Positions 35,355 to 47,669 of a stretch of 64,000 bases of DNA are shown here, one piece after another (position 1 is the stretch's first letter; each line of letters starts with the position of its first letter). The notes below the pieces were generated by a model. It saw only the letters and a program-made list of their open reading frames with translations, was not told where the DNA came from and did no database searches. Source of the stretch: Dryomyza anilis (Eukaryota > Arthropoda > Insecta > Diptera > Dryomyzidae). The position numbers were made by a program, and so were the translations under genes. Location: positions 103,746,464-103,810,463 of the forward strand of contig OX638131.1 in NCBI GenBank assembly GCA_951804985.1. The letters run 5' to 3'.

Positions 35355-36314
35355 CGCAGCAGCTGCTGTGGTTGTTTGTGCTGCCGGCAAAACTTTTACT
35401 ATTTACCATCAGCATTTCCTCCACATTTTATTCCCAACAGTCCAATTTATGTACCATAGCGGTTCCCAAGCACAACCCACAGGACCAACATCACATTTCT
35501 AGTATCTTCACACACCTCACTCTCCTCACATTCTATCGCACTGTCTCTCTCTCTCTCTTTGGACACCGCGCGACGTCACTATGTTTGCATTAAAGTCATT
35601 CGCTTGCTCGCTGTTGGCTGCCATGTTTGTCTGCCTGTCAGCTTTAGGCGCTCAAATACATTGGAGCTCCCCACCGCTCGCTCTACCACTTTATTCTACC
35701 CTCCGTCAACTAGTACCGCTACTACCACTTACTATACCCAACAAACCGCGTTTCCTGTTTCTCTCTTCTCTTCTGCACCTACGTTGTGCACACAAAAATA
35801 TTATTTTCTATGAATTTTTGCTGACATGACCGGCGGCGGCAACGTCGTTCTCTCGTCCTCGTCCTGTAGGAGCCAGTCATACCGTCGAGAAACGTGGAAA
35901 TATTTTGTATGTTTGTGTGCGCGTATTTTTTTTTTGTGTATTTGTTAAAAAAAGAATCAACAAAAAATAAATAAAAATAGTAGTAAAAAAAAAATTAGAG
36001 CCGAATAGCAGCAGACAAATCCTGCAATCCATGCCGCGCCACCTCGTGCGGAGGCAGGAAAAACCACTTCATAATATTTCGATTTCATGCTTGAAAAAAA
36101 ATCGGTTCACGTTCTTGCTCTCTCGCCGTGCGATGTGATGTTTGCCTAATATAACTAAAACAAATTGTTAAATAAACAAAATTATTTGTAAGTGGCAACA
36201 CTTGGAGAAAAATGTTTGAAATATACAAAAGGACATAGTAATGATATTATGAATTTGTTCATAAATATGATGATTTTTACAACTCACACTTAATAAACCA
36301 TTTCATAATATTGA
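35355..36314. other. GC-richer unique island with (CT)n run
   Basis: CAGCGCAGCAGCTGCTG at its start, a CTCTCTCTCTCTCTC run at about 35543-35558 (a GAGA-factor-type motif when read on the minus strand), and a CGGCGGCGGCAACGTCG stretch near 35832 make this one of the most GC-rich parts of the window. That is the composition expected of a fly promoter, enhancer or 5' untranslated exon, but no transcription start can be proven. It contains the small frame at 35581-35829. Confidence 0.4.
35581..35829 (+). CDS. Small open frame with signal-peptide-like start (doubtful)
   Basis: An 82-codon frame whose first ~25 residues (MFALKSFACSLLAAMFVCLS, then ALGAQ) have the basic-hydrophobic-small-residue profile of a secretory signal peptide, with an A-x-G-A-type cleavage context. 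The rest is Leu/Pro/Ser-rich, with no motif, no repeats and few charges. The start lies directly after GCGCGACGTCACT, with no obvious fly start context. The region is GC-richer than its neighbours and contains overlapping frames in the other phases, so this is probably chance. I assign no function. It could be a secreted small peptide, but I think it is more likely part of a regulatory island. Confidence 0.12.
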   Translation: MFALKSFACSLLAAMFVCLSALGAQIHWSSPPLALPLYSTLRQLVPLLPLTIPNKPRFLFLSSLLHLRCAHKNIIFYEFLLT

Positions 36315-36530
36315 AACACTAAGAATTGTTCGGGTAAACAATTCAATCAAGGAATACTGGTCTCGGGATAAAATTTTTATGGACAAATTGTCTTGGGAAA
36401 GAATTAACTGGAGGTGAAAGGTCACAGAGAATAATTATTATGGAAATTGACTCAAGGTAGAATGTCTCGGCGCAGAATTCTCCTGTCTAAAAGTTGTCCA
36501 TGTAGTATTATGTCTCGAGTATAAAAAATT
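36315..36530 (+). repeat. Outlying fragment of the GAATTGTCT family
   Basis: Words such as AACAATTCAATCAAGGAATA, TGGTCTCGGGATAAA and ATTGTCTTGGGAAAGAATTA show the same unit as 31621-33720 in the same orientation, strongly degraded. Confidence 0.65.
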
Positions 36531-37440
36531 CGCATTCATAAAAAAAATATATCATTATTTTCTCGTATTTTCAAATTATCACGTTCTTTTGATATATTTT
36601 TTTTCCTTTTTTGATTTATTCAGTATATAATTTTTAGTATTTGCATTTTTTTATTTAACTGCCAACAGATTTCAGTGGCTTTATTTTATCTTGCTTCCAC
36701 TTATAGTTCCAGAGTTTCTTTCTCAACTTTATCTCTATAGTTTTGCTCTGTATCTGAATCTTTCCACCGATTGTTTTCACCGATTTAGCGCTGTTGTCTC
36801 TTCTTGTTCTTCGGTTCGGCACTGTTCCTTAACCTCCTCAAATGTTAAGTATTTCCGCTGATACTTCATTCCGTTTCCGTGACTTTACCACAACTACTAC
36901 GTTTGCTTTAACGTTAACGCAATGTAACGGTAGCCGTTGTAACGTTAGCGGTGCCTTTTGAGAGTTTGTATAAATGCCATAGAAATAGAAAATTGAGCGA
37001 AAAATGTGCAAAAAAAAATAAAAAAAAAACAAAAAATTAAAACAAAAATTAAACTCAAGCGGCATAAAGAAGAAAGCATTTGTATTAAAAACTATAACTG
37101 TTCACTGCTCACGTCTATTTAAATATTTATAGCGTTTCGTATTTGGTTTTAAATCCTTTTCGGTTTATGCTTTGCATTCTTAGATCTTATTTCTCTGTTT
37201 TGTTTTTTTTTTTTTGAACCAGAATAGGTTTTGAGTTCGTTTTTTGCTTCATATTCTACTTTGCATTCAAAACTGCAAAGAATGACTTGGAACAAAAGAG
37301 GGTTAGTTGGGTAATAAATATAGTTAAAGAGACAAAACAAAAACTCATAATAAATATTTATCAGAAAATAATAAAAAAATATTTATAAAAAATATTGAAA
37401 AAAAAATATATAAGAAAATATCTTGAAAATAAAATATAGT
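36531..37440. other. Unique AT-rich island
   Basis: Non-repetitive apart from AACGTTAACGCAATGTAACG words at about 36911-36945. Minus-strand frames 36838-37065 and 37149-37340 lack recognisable domains. No splice pair seen. Confidence 0.4.
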
Positions 37441-38990
37441 ACAAAATACTAAAAGATTAAGAAAAAAAAAATGCAAAACTTATAAAATGATACAGAAGGA
37501 TGCAAAGTGATACAAATTTGATTTAAAAAGTTACTAAAATATACAAAGTAAAAAGTAAAAAAAAATTAAAAAAAATGCAAACATATATTTAAAGATACAA
37601 AAAGATCAAAAATGATCAAAAAAGACACAAAAAGTTAAAAAATATACAAAAGATACAAAAAGAAACAAAAAGATTCAAAAAGATACAAAAAGATACAAAA
37701 AGATACAAAAAGATACAAAAATATACAAAAATATACAAAAAGATATAAAAAGATGCAGAATGATACAAAAAGTTACAAAAAGATACAAAAAGATACAAAA
37801 AGATACAAAAAAGATACAAAAAGATACAAAAAGATAAATATACTAAAATACAAAAAAATAAAAAAGATACAAAAAGATATAAAAATTAAAAAAAATCCTT
37901 CAAAAAGATACAAAAACATACAAAAAGAAGATACAAACACATACAAAAAGATACAAAAAATACAAAAAAAAAAAATGATAATAAATACAAAAAGATTAAA
38001 AATATCAAAAATAATACAAAAAGATACAAAAAGATACAAAAAGATACAAAAAGATACAAAAAGATACTGAAAGATACAAATAGATACTAAAAGATACAAA
38101 TAGATACAAAAAGATACAAAAAGATACAAAAAGATACAATAAGATACAAAAGGATACTAAAAGATACAAAAAGATACATAAAGATACAAAAAGATATAAA
38201 AAGATACAAAATGATACAAAATGATACAAAATGATACAAAATGATACAAAATGATACAAAAAGATACAAAAAGACACAAAAAGATACAAAAAATATACAA
38301 AAAAGATACAAAAAGATACAAAAATATACAAAAATGATACAAAAAGTTACAAAATAATACGAAAGATTCAAAAAGATACAAAAAGATACAAAAAGATACA
38401 AAAAGATACAAAAAGATACAAAAAGATACATAAATAATACAAAAAGTTACAAAAATATACAAAAAAAACAAAAACATACAAAAAGACACAAAAAGATACA
38501 AAAAAGATACAAAAAGGATACAAAAAGGATACAAAAAGATACACAAAGATATAAAAAGATACAAAAAGATACAAAAATGATACAAAAAGTTACAAAAATA
38601 TACAAAAAGATAAAAAAAGATACAAAAAAGATACAAAAAGGATACAAAAAGGATACAAAAAGATACACAAAGATATAAAAAGATACAAAAAGATACATAA
38701 ATAATACAAAAAGTTACAAAAATATACAAAAAAAACAAAAACATACAAAAAGACACAAAAAGATACAAAAAAGATACAAAAAAGATACAAAAAGATATAA
38801 AAATATACAAATTTGATACAAAAAGTTACAAAAATATACAAAAGATACAAAAAGATACATAAAAAAAAAAAAAAAAAAATACAAAGAGATAAAAAATGTC
38901 AAAAATGATACAAAAATATACAAAAGATACAAAAAGATACAAAAAGATTCAAAAAGATTAAAACATACAAAAAGATACAAAAATATGCTG
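37441..38990. repeat. 10-bp tandem array, GATACAAAAA (left block)
   Basis: Well over 100 copies of GATACAAAAA with GTTACAAAAA and TATACAAAAA variants. A higher-order block beginning TAAATAATACAAAAAGTTAC occurs at about 38431 and again at 38697 (offset ~267 bp), with a related half-length copy at 38577. Minus-strand frames repeating YLFVSFCIF are satellite translations. Confidence 0.94.
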
Positions 38991-40330
38991 AAAAATGCAT
39001 AAAGTTACAAAAATATTCAAAAGGATTCAAAAACATATACAAAAATTTATTAAACCATTCAAAAAAATTAAAAAAAAATGCAAAAAGATACAAAAAGTTA
39101 CAAAAAAATATAGAAAGCGTAGAAAAAAAGTATTCAAAAATATGCAAGAAAAAAATCCAGAGAATGCACTTAAGTTTTGGCAGCAAATGCTTCAGAAAAA
39201 TAATATTTTTGGTTTGTTTTGTATTCATGAGCATTGCATTCTTAGTTGTTTCATATTTTCATTTCCTTTATTTCTTATTCAATGTGTTTTTTTTACTATA
39301 TTTTTCTATGTTTTTATTTGTTTTCGAAACATTTTTAATTTAATCTTCTTGTTATTTTCATTTTTTGCAAGTTTATTATATGATTTCTTCATTGCGATGC
39401 TTGTGTTTTATTAAATTTTGATGCAGACAGAATTGCGAATTCCAGTAAACTGCGTTGCGCCATGCGATACTATGAAAATGTCCTTTTATTTTATAAAAAT
39501 CCCTTTTATTAGAGTTACAAAAATAAAAAAAAAACGAAAACAATTGCTTTAGTAGTAGTTCGTCCTCGCACAACACAACACAGCATAGCATATCAAATAA
39601 AATAGTATGAAACATGTTCATATCGAAATCCGTTGCTCTCGATACGTAAAGGATGATGATGCGTCAAGGATTTGGCGCTGCAGGATTTGCAGATACTTTT
39701 TGTTTCGTTTTCAACTCTACTTCACTCTACTGTGTGTGTTGTGTGTTTGTTTTTGTGTTTATTGTGTTTTGTTGACAATAGTTTTCAAAATAAGTAGACA
39801 GTCGAACACACATACAGTATCTCGCAGGACGATTTTCAGCCAGCCACCAACCAGTGTGACGACGACGGAATAACGTCGAACAGCAGCCAGTTGCTCAAAA
39901 CAAAACACAGCGCTCAACGATGAACCACGTCGCACTGTCTACTATATGTAGCTATAGTTCTTATCGTTACGAAAAGCATTACACGGCGCAAAGCACAAAA
40001 TCCGTATTCACAACCGAATCAAATGCGTCGTTCACGAAGCGAACGCGTAGTGCTTTGGGGAAAAATCCAGTCTGTTGGTTGGATGGTCGGTCGGTTGTTC
40101 AGGCTGACTGTCAGACTATCAATGGCTATGAGCGGTATCCTGCAAAGACACCGGATATCAATGTATATCCCTCGAAGCTATCAGACAGTAGCAATGAACG
40201 GCAACTTAGATATGAGCAGCACAATAGGAGGCAAAAAAAAAATCAAACTAAAAATTTGCACAAAATACACAATTATAAAAATAAAAATATGTACAAAAAT
40301 ATAGCATAATATTCAAAAAAAAATAATAAA
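38991..40330. other. Unique island between two GATACAAAAA arrays
   Basis: The array fades into unique DNA by about 39170. Segment 39600-40240 is markedly GC-richer: CAGCCAGCCACCAACCAG at about 39837, GACGACGACGG near 39857, and CAGCAGCCAGTTGC near 39881. This resembles fly 5' untranslated or early coding sequence and contains the frame at 39920-40309. No unambiguous donor or acceptor was found. Confidence 0.4.
39920..40309 (+). CDS. Open frame of unknown significance, 129 codons
   Basis: Starts MNHVALSTICSYSSYRYEKH and contains a ~105-residue stretch of ordinary mixed composition. It includes TKRTRSALGKNPVCWLDGRS in the middle and ends in an Asn/Lys-rich tail (KKNQTKNLHKIHNYKNKN) as it enters A-rich DNA. 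The start follows GCGCTCAACG, and a CAGCAGCCAGTTGC-type leader precedes it. A second frame of 93 codons overlaps (40023-40304). No domain is recognised, and no splice donor ends it. It could be a first exon read through into intron, a small orphan gene, or chance in a GC-richer island. Chance or an untranslated exon is at least as likely as a protein. Confidence 0.2.
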   Translation: MNHVALSTICSYSSYRYEKHYTAQSTKSVFTTESNASFTKRTRSALGKNPVCWLDGRSVVQADCQTINGYERYPAKTPDINVYPSKLSDSSNERQLRYEQHNRRQKKNQTKNLHKIHNYKNKNMYKNIA

Positions 40331-41590
40331 TACAAACTAAAAAAAAAAAAAAAAATAGATAAAGATACCAAAATATAAAAAAAAACTAAAAGACGTTAAA
40401 ATATACTAAAGGATGCAAAATAGTACGAAAAATATGAAGAAATAGAAAAGATACAAAAAGATACAAAAAGATACAAAAAGATACAAAAAGATACAAAAAG
40501 ATACAAAAACATGCAAAAAAATTCAAAAAGATACAAAAACATACGAAAACTACTGAAAAGATACTGAAAGATACAAAAAAGATACAAAAAGATACAAAAA
40601 AAAAAAAACTAAAAATACAAAAAGATACAAAAAGCTACAAAAAGATACAAAAAGATACAAAAAGGTACAAAAAGATACAAAAAGATTCAAAAAGATACAA
40701 AAAGATACAAAAAGATAAAAAAAGATACAAAAAGATACAAAAAGATACAAAAAGATACAAAAAGATACATAAAGATACAAAAAGATACAAAAAGATTCAA
40801 AAATATACAAAAAGATACAAAAAGATACGCAAATATGCAAAAGATACGCAAAGATACGAAAAAGATACGTAAAGATACAAAAAGTTACCAAATATGCAAA
40901 AAGATACAAAAAGGTTCAAAGGATTCAAAAAGATACAAAACGATACAAAAAATACAAAAGCTATGCGAAAACGATACAAAAATTTACAAAAAGATACAAA
41001 AACGATATAAAAGGATACAAGACCATATAAAAACGATACAAAAAGATCCAAAAATATACAATGAGATTCAAAAAGATACAAAAAAAGTAACAACAGATAC
41101 AATATTATACATAAAAATATAAAAAAGTAAAAAAAAATACAAACAAATATATAGATATAGAAAAGTATAGAAAATGATACAAAAATATAAAAAATGATAC
41201 AAAATGATACGAAAAGATACAAAGAATACAAAAAAATAAAAATCAAAAGGATAAAAAAAGATTCAAAAATATACAAAAATATGCAGAAAGATACAAAAAG
41301 TTACAGAAAAATACAAGACGATGCAAAAATTAAAATGGAAACAAAAATCTTCTAAAAATTCGAAAAGGATACAGAAAGATAAAATATTTCTAAAAGATTT
41401 AAAATAATACAAAAAGGATACAAAAAGATGCAAAATGTCACAAAATGATACAGAAAGATAAAAAATCCAAATGATACAAAATGAGATTACAAAAAGATAC
41501 GAAAATGTTACAAAAAAGATACGAAAATGTTACAAAAAAGATACGAAAAAGTTACAAAAAGTTACAAAAAAATACGAAAATGATTTACAA
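40331..41590. repeat. 10-bp tandem array, GATACAAAAA (right block)
   Basis: Same family and orientation as 37441-38990, most regular at 40445-40505 and 40618-40800, and diverging after 41000 into GGATACAAAAA and TACGAAAA variants. Chance frames on both strands only. Confidence 0.93.
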
Positions 41591-43610
41591 CCAGATTGAA
41601 TAATATATAAACAGATATTGAGTAAAAAATAAAAATTGAAACAATGTGATTACATTGAAATTCAGAACGTTTTGAGTTTTTGTCCACGCCACAAATCCAT
41701 TTCTATCAAATTAGTTGCGACTTATGAATATTTTTACATCGAAATACTGTAACTCCTGCTACAAATACTTCGACGGTATCACTCACTCTTTATGTCACAC
41801 TTTCTCACATTATAACATTTTCTCTACTTCTTATATGGCACAGTCCATAACTGTTTTGATTACTCTTAGCACCGAAACTTCGAGGAGTTCGACAGACCCG
41901 TTACAATTTTCAAGCAATAGTGCGTCAAAGTTTTGGGTTTTTTTCCATTTGTATTTCTGTGTTTTTTCATGCTGATCATGGCTTCTGGACTTTACATTAT
42001 ACATTGTACAGAGTAACGCAGATTTTGGTAAGCTTTTGGCAGGCTTTAGAAATGTCCAATTTACATTGTATTAAACAATATTTTTCATTGTTTTAGTTTT
42101 TGTTATAAAAAGATATAAAAATAAACAAAAAGATTTAGAAATACAAAAAAATATGAGAAAAGGATTAAAAAAAAAGTATATAAAATGATACAAAAATATA
42201 TATTCCAACTATAAAATGTATAAAAGTCGTTTGTTTCTCTTAAAAGTCGGTTATTACCACTAAGTTTGGAGACTACTAAATTTGATGTTGACGTAAAAGG
42301 TTGTTGCAACTACTTTATAAACGTTACCACAATTAGACTGAAACGGATGTATGTTCGATCGAAGTTTGTTTTCACTAAAATTACGTTTTGCCTTTAATAC
42401 AGAAATCGCGCACAATTAAACTACTAATAAGTGCGTATTATATTTTCAATGTCAACTTTTCAGATTTTTTTTTTCTTTATTTTATTTGAATTCTTCTTAA
42501 TCAGAAATACAAAATTGTAGACAAGACAACAGAACAAATAATGTAAATAGCTGCAGAAAAATCAATCAGATTGATTACTCATCGAGAAATGTTCCTTTGA
42601 GTGGACAGAGAAGTTAGTTCATTTCAATGCAGTCCAAACCGTACATCGTTCGTTCTTAAAGTCGATGATGTAAACTCGTCGTCGGCTTAACTCATTGTCA
42701 TAGTTGTGGAATAAAAAAAAAGAAATCGAAAGCATTTTATTTATTTATGGATTGTGCTGTTTACCCATTGTGTACGGTTCGATTTGATTCGATTCATTTT
42801 TTTGTGTTCTGTTTTGTGCCATGTCTCATGCTTTCCATTGTTTTCATTTATTTGTAGAGCATGGCGTTGAAATCCTTGACTTTTGTATTTTGCACTGAAT
42901 GTAGGATCGACATGCCGTCAGTTGACTGCGTTTTTTCCTACTTTTTTTTTGTTCTTTTCATATTATTCTTAACAAAAGCAGGCACAAATGGAACTTTATA
43001 GTATACGAAAAAAGGCTCAAGTATGAAGCCTACAACGAAACAGTCATTCAGCATTTCGAATTCATGTTCGTACATTTAAACTAAAGTCTTAGATTCTTTT
43101 AATTTTATACAAGAATTTTCTTTGAAACAATTTTATGTTTTGTTGAAATTTTTGTTTATATTTTATTTTTAATTGTTTTTTTTTGTATTGTGCAATTTAC
43201 ATATTGATATTGACGTCATAAAACGTTGAATAAGTACTAAAATATGCACAAACCAATTTTAGTCTTAAATAAATCAACAACTTTTAATTAATGCTTTTGT
43301 TTAAAAATGAATTTATTCATAAATGGAATTTCTTTATTTCAAATAAACGATCTAACAAATTATAATATTTAGAAGTTCATAATATTGTTTTACATATTTT
43401 ATAAATGTTCATTTGTTTATAGTATTTTGGATTTATTGATTTGATTGTGGGTTTTTTGTTTCTTCGATACAGGCAACTTATTATTTTATAAATATTAAAT
43501 ATTGCTACAAAAATTAAATCTGTAGAAAAGTGTACTACAAGTTCGTATCTCGGGATTGTATACAAAATAAAAACACCTATATGTTTATCTTTAGTATTAC
43601 TAAATAACTT
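41591..43610. other. Unique island, ~2 kb
   Basis: Mostly non-repetitive, with a short GATATAAAAATAAACAAAAA remnant of the neighbouring array at 42107-42200. Frames 41715-41975 (plus) and 42103-42309 (minus) lack recognisable domains. A GC-richer strip at about 42590-42700 has GTCGATGATG and CTCGTCGTCGGC words. Nothing more can be supported. Confidence 0.45.
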
Positions 43611-45215
43611 TATTAGCTAGAAATTTCCACAAACTTCTACACTTAACGATAATCCGTGATTCTCACACGATATATTCTAGAAATTTCCATAAATTTTTAC
43701 ATTTATCGAGTAACAGTGATGTACCTCAGTATTGGTCTCTTTTTTTAAAAAACCGTCTACACTTAAAGAGCAACCAGAATGCGCCTCAGAAGCGGTTCTC
43801 TTACATACAATAGAGTTCGATTCTAGGAGTTTCCATAAACTTCTACACTTAACGAGAATCCGTGATGTTCATCCAATAAATTCTAGAAGTTTCTTTCAAC
43901 TTCTACACTTAACGAGTAACCGTGATGCGTCTTACACGATATATTCTAAAAGTAACAGTGATGCACCTCAGTAGCGGTCTCTTCTTTAAAAAAACCGTCT
44001 ACACTTAACGAGCAACCAGAATGCGCCTCAGAAGCGGTTCTCTTACATACAATAGAGTTCGATTCTAGAAGTTTCCATAAACTTCTACACTTAACGAGTA
44101 TCCGTTATGTTCATCCAATAAATTCTAGAAGTTTCTTTCAACTTCTACACTGCGTCTTACACGATATATTCTAAAAGTTTCCATAAACTTCTACACTTAA
44201 CGGCTCTCGTACATACAAGTTCGTTTCCAGAAGTTTTCATAAGCTTCTACACTTAACGGCTCTCGGACATACTATAGAGTTCGATTCTAGAAGTTTCCAT
44301 AAACTTCTACACTTAACGAGAATCCGTGATACTCATCCAATAAATTCTAGAAGTTTCTTTTAACTTCTACACTTAACGAGTAACCGTGATGCGACTCACA
44401 CTGTATATTCTAAAGGTTTCCACAATCTTCTACACTGAACGGCTCTCGTACATACAACAGAGTTTAATTCCAGAAGTATTATAAACTTCTACACTTAACG
44501 GCTCTCGTACATACAACAAAGTTCAATTCCAGAAGTTTTCATAAGCTTCTACACTTAACGGCTCTCGTACATACAATAGAGTTCGATTCTAGAAGTTTCC
44601 ATAAACTTCTACACTTAACGTGAATCCGTTTCTTTTAACTTCTACACTTAACGCGCTTCACACGATATATTCTAGTAGTTTCCACAAACTTCTACACTTA
44701 ACGAGTAACTGTGATGTACCTCTGATGCGGCTCCCTTAAGTACAATGGAGTTATATTTCAGAAGTTTCCACCAACTTCTACACTTATCGAGAATCCGCGA
44801 TGCTATTCTAGAACTTCTACACGTAACGAGTAATCGTGATGCCGCTTCGGAGTGGCTTTCTTCTATTCAGGGGAGGCCGATTCTGGAAGTTTTCATAAAC
44901 TTCTACACTTGACAAGTATCCGTGATGCTCACACGAAATATTCTAGGTTCCACCTACTTCTACACTTAAAGAGTAACATGCATGCACCTCAAAATCGGCT
45001 ACCTTAAATACAAAGAGTTGGATGCCAGAAGTTTCTACAAACTTCTACACTTAAAAGGGTATTCGTGACGTCTACACTCTCTACGCTGTCACACTATCAC
45101 ACTCTACACTCTCTACGCATTTATTCTACAAGTTTCCACAAAGTTAGCAGTGACTTCTAATATACAACAGAGTTGGATTCCAGAAGTTTCCACAATGTTA
45201 CATAGTACATTTAAC
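43611..45215. repeat. ~60-bp satellite with heat-shock-element-like cores
   Basis: Units of about 60 bp carry TTCTAGAAGTTTCCATAAAC, then TTCTACACTTAACGAGTA, then CCGTGATG and a variable linker. A longer block starting AGTAACAGTGATG is repeated at about 43711 and 43952 (offset ~241 bp). Each core has complementary AGAAGTTT and AAACTTCT halves. Eight cores match TTCnnGAAnnTTC exactly (starts 43675, 43881, 44063, 44123, 44285, 44345, 44587, 45178), the inverted-pentamer consensus of heat-shock factor sites. Many others have one mismatch. Non-coding. Confidence 0.9.
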
Positions 45216-46150
45216 GAGAATTTATGTGTTATACTGCACAAATCTTTCTTTTCGGTCACAGCCACGCGAAATTATCTTCTTTCTCTTTCTTTCGCATTGC
45301 CTCAGTATTGAAATTGTAACCATGACTCGGTTAGTTTTCATTTACGGTTGTAAAATATGAAAATTTCCGTAAAATAATAAATTTCAAAATCTTATTGGTA
45401 ACATTATAATTTAATACCAAAAAATTAACCCACTCTCATAGTTATTTCAAATTATCTGTAAGCTGCCTCATGACTGTCCTTCATCATTCTAACGACACAC
45501 GTTATATACACCAGACAGCGATTTAACATGGTCCAATTATCATCGCAGATGAGTCTCCCTGAGCTTGACAGTAAATACATCTGTATCTGTCGCTGAATCT
45601 GTATCTAAATCTTTTTCTGCGCACTCTTCACAGCACAATCAGTGCATGGAGTGCGTAACATATCATTTTATGGAATGTTTTTAGTGCAAGTTGTCAAATA
45701 CAATGGCGCTGTGCTGCTATGAGCCCAACAAATTTATGGAATGTCAGAATTTCAACAGCAAAAAAAAAGGAAAAAATGTTAAGTCGCATCATTCTCGCGT
45801 TTTATCGTTTTGCTGTAATGTTAAAACGTCTGTCTGTTCTTCTATCCATCCATATATTTGTAGAGCACTATAGCAGTGACGTGTTTGATATAAATTTATT
45901 TCAAAAACTTTTCGTATAGATACTGTTCATCATAATTTGCGTCTCGAAATGAAAACTCACTGATGAGAACTTGTTGCAAAAAACTAATCATTCCTGGTGG
46001 AAGGAGGAATGAAGGGAGTCATAGACTAGAACCTCCATGTTGTGCTATGGTTTTTGTATTGTGTTTGGGTCGTATGCCTTTTGTAGAGTTTTGTCAGAGG
46101 TTAATAACATGCGACAGCTAAATGGGCGACGACATTAATCGTGGGACACT
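45216..46150. other. Unique island
   Basis: Non-repetitive. Overlapping plus-strand frames at 45691-45873 and 45719-45919 (60-66 codons) have no domain. A purine-rich GGTGGAAGGAGGAATGAAGG stretch lies near 45993. No splice pair. Confidence 0.4.
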
Positions 46151-46620
46151 GAGAAAAAAAGAAATAAAAAAATTAAAATAGAAAATAAAAATCATAACAT
46201 AAAAATAAAAAAATATATAAATAAAATAAAATTATGTATTTAAATATTAAAAAAAAATATATATATATAAAAAAAATATAAAAAAATATAAAAAAAATAT
46301 AAAAAAAATATATATAAAAAATATACATATATAAAAAAAAAATATAAAAAAAAATTATTATAAAAAATATACATATATAAAAAAAAAATATAAAAAAATA
46401 TACATATATAAAAAAAAAATATAAAAAAATATAAAAAAAATATAAAAAAATAAAAAAAAAATAAAAAAATGAAAAGAAGTTAAAAAAATAATAAAAAAAC
46501 AAAACAAAATAAAATAACATAAAAATATAAATAAAAATGAAAAAACAAAAAAAACTAAATATTACAAAGATAAAAATAAATATAAAAAATATATTTTAGA
46601 TAAAAAAAAAACGCGTATTT
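46151..46620. repeat. A-rich tract with ATATATAAAAAAAAT units
   Basis: Units of about 30 bp (TATACATATATAAAAAAAAA) recur three times at about 46319, 46367 and 46400 within A-run DNA. A T-rich stretch at 46680-46870 follows. Low-complexity, non-coding. Confidence 0.88.
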
Positions 46621-47590
46621 TCTCAAACGGAATATCCGTACTTATTTGCAGATATAAATAATATAAAAATAAAAAGAATATTTTGTATTATTTTATTTAG
46701 CTTTTATATTTTGCATTATTTATTTTTATTATGTTTGTAATTTTTTTAATTTTTATATTTTTGTTTTCCATTTTTTAATTTTGTTTTTACGTTTTTATTA
46801 GATTTAAAGTTTTTTACTCGTAACAATAAAAATTTATCATAAATTATTTTTTTTAATTGAAAAATATCTTCGTCTAATTTTTCTCTGTGCACTGAAATGC
46901 AATTCAATTTAAATGTTTAGCTGCTTAGCTCTGCAGTTTTTTTGAGCGCCGCGCCCCTACTTTACACTACATGTCCCGTACCGATTCAGTGCTAAATAAT
47001 AAATGGTTAAAATGCATGGCATTCAGTAGTAGTTGGAACCACTTCGTCGCCTTTTCAAGCACTAAAAACAACAGCAACTACGACGACGACGACAACCTAC
47101 GAACGAAGAAACGAATGAAGGAAAGCAGAAACGAACGTATGTCGCCTCTATTGCGTGCGTCCGTTCACTAAGCACAAATGTGACAAATAATTCTATCGTT
47201 GGTTGTTACTGTTGTTGCTCGCTTTTCAGCTCCTCCATGTCTCGGTGTCATCGTAATTCTCTGATATTTCAAGTTGCAAGGTTTTGTATGCGTTGCTTGT
47301 GTTGGTTGCTTCAACTTCGACGATAGCGATAACGACGACGACGCCGGCGAAGTTGTTTTGAGGTTCAATGGGCGTGGAGTGGTGTCTGATGTGGCGCTGA
47401 TTTAGTGCATATTTTAAGTTGTTTTGGCGTTTTGCTTATCGGGGGTTTTCTGGGTTTTTGTTTATAATTTATTTATTTTGTATGCTTTCCTTTTTCAATT
47501 TTCTATTGTTTTATCTTTTTCTTTGTTTTATTTTTATCCTTTTATTTTGCTCTTTTGGTTATTTGAATTTTAATTTTACATTTCATATTC
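46621..47590. other. Unique island with GC-richer core 46940-47400
   Basis: The core contains ACTACGACGACGACGACAAC near 47078 and GACGACGACGCCGGCG near 47333, typical of fly regulatory or untranslated DNA. Opposite-strand frames 46971-47171 and 47168-47368 show no domain. T-rich DNA follows. Confidence 0.4.
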
Positions 47591-47597
47591 CTTGACA

Positions 47598-47669
47598 TTT
47601 TTTTTTCCTTTCCTTTTTCTTTTTCTTTTTCTTTTTCTTTTTCTTTTTCTTTTCCTTTTCTTTTCTTTT
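47598..47669. repeat. (CTTTTT)n microsatellite
   Basis: Nine or so copies of CTTTTT with CCTTTT variants directly abut the left end of the dispersed element at 47670. Confidence 0.9.

Noticed and set aside
37753..41276. Many frames of YLFVSFCIF or KKIQKDTKRYK type, up to 217 codons
   Set aside because: Both strands and several phases are open at once because the 10-bp GATACAAAAA unit lacks stops in most phases; no start context or splice sites.
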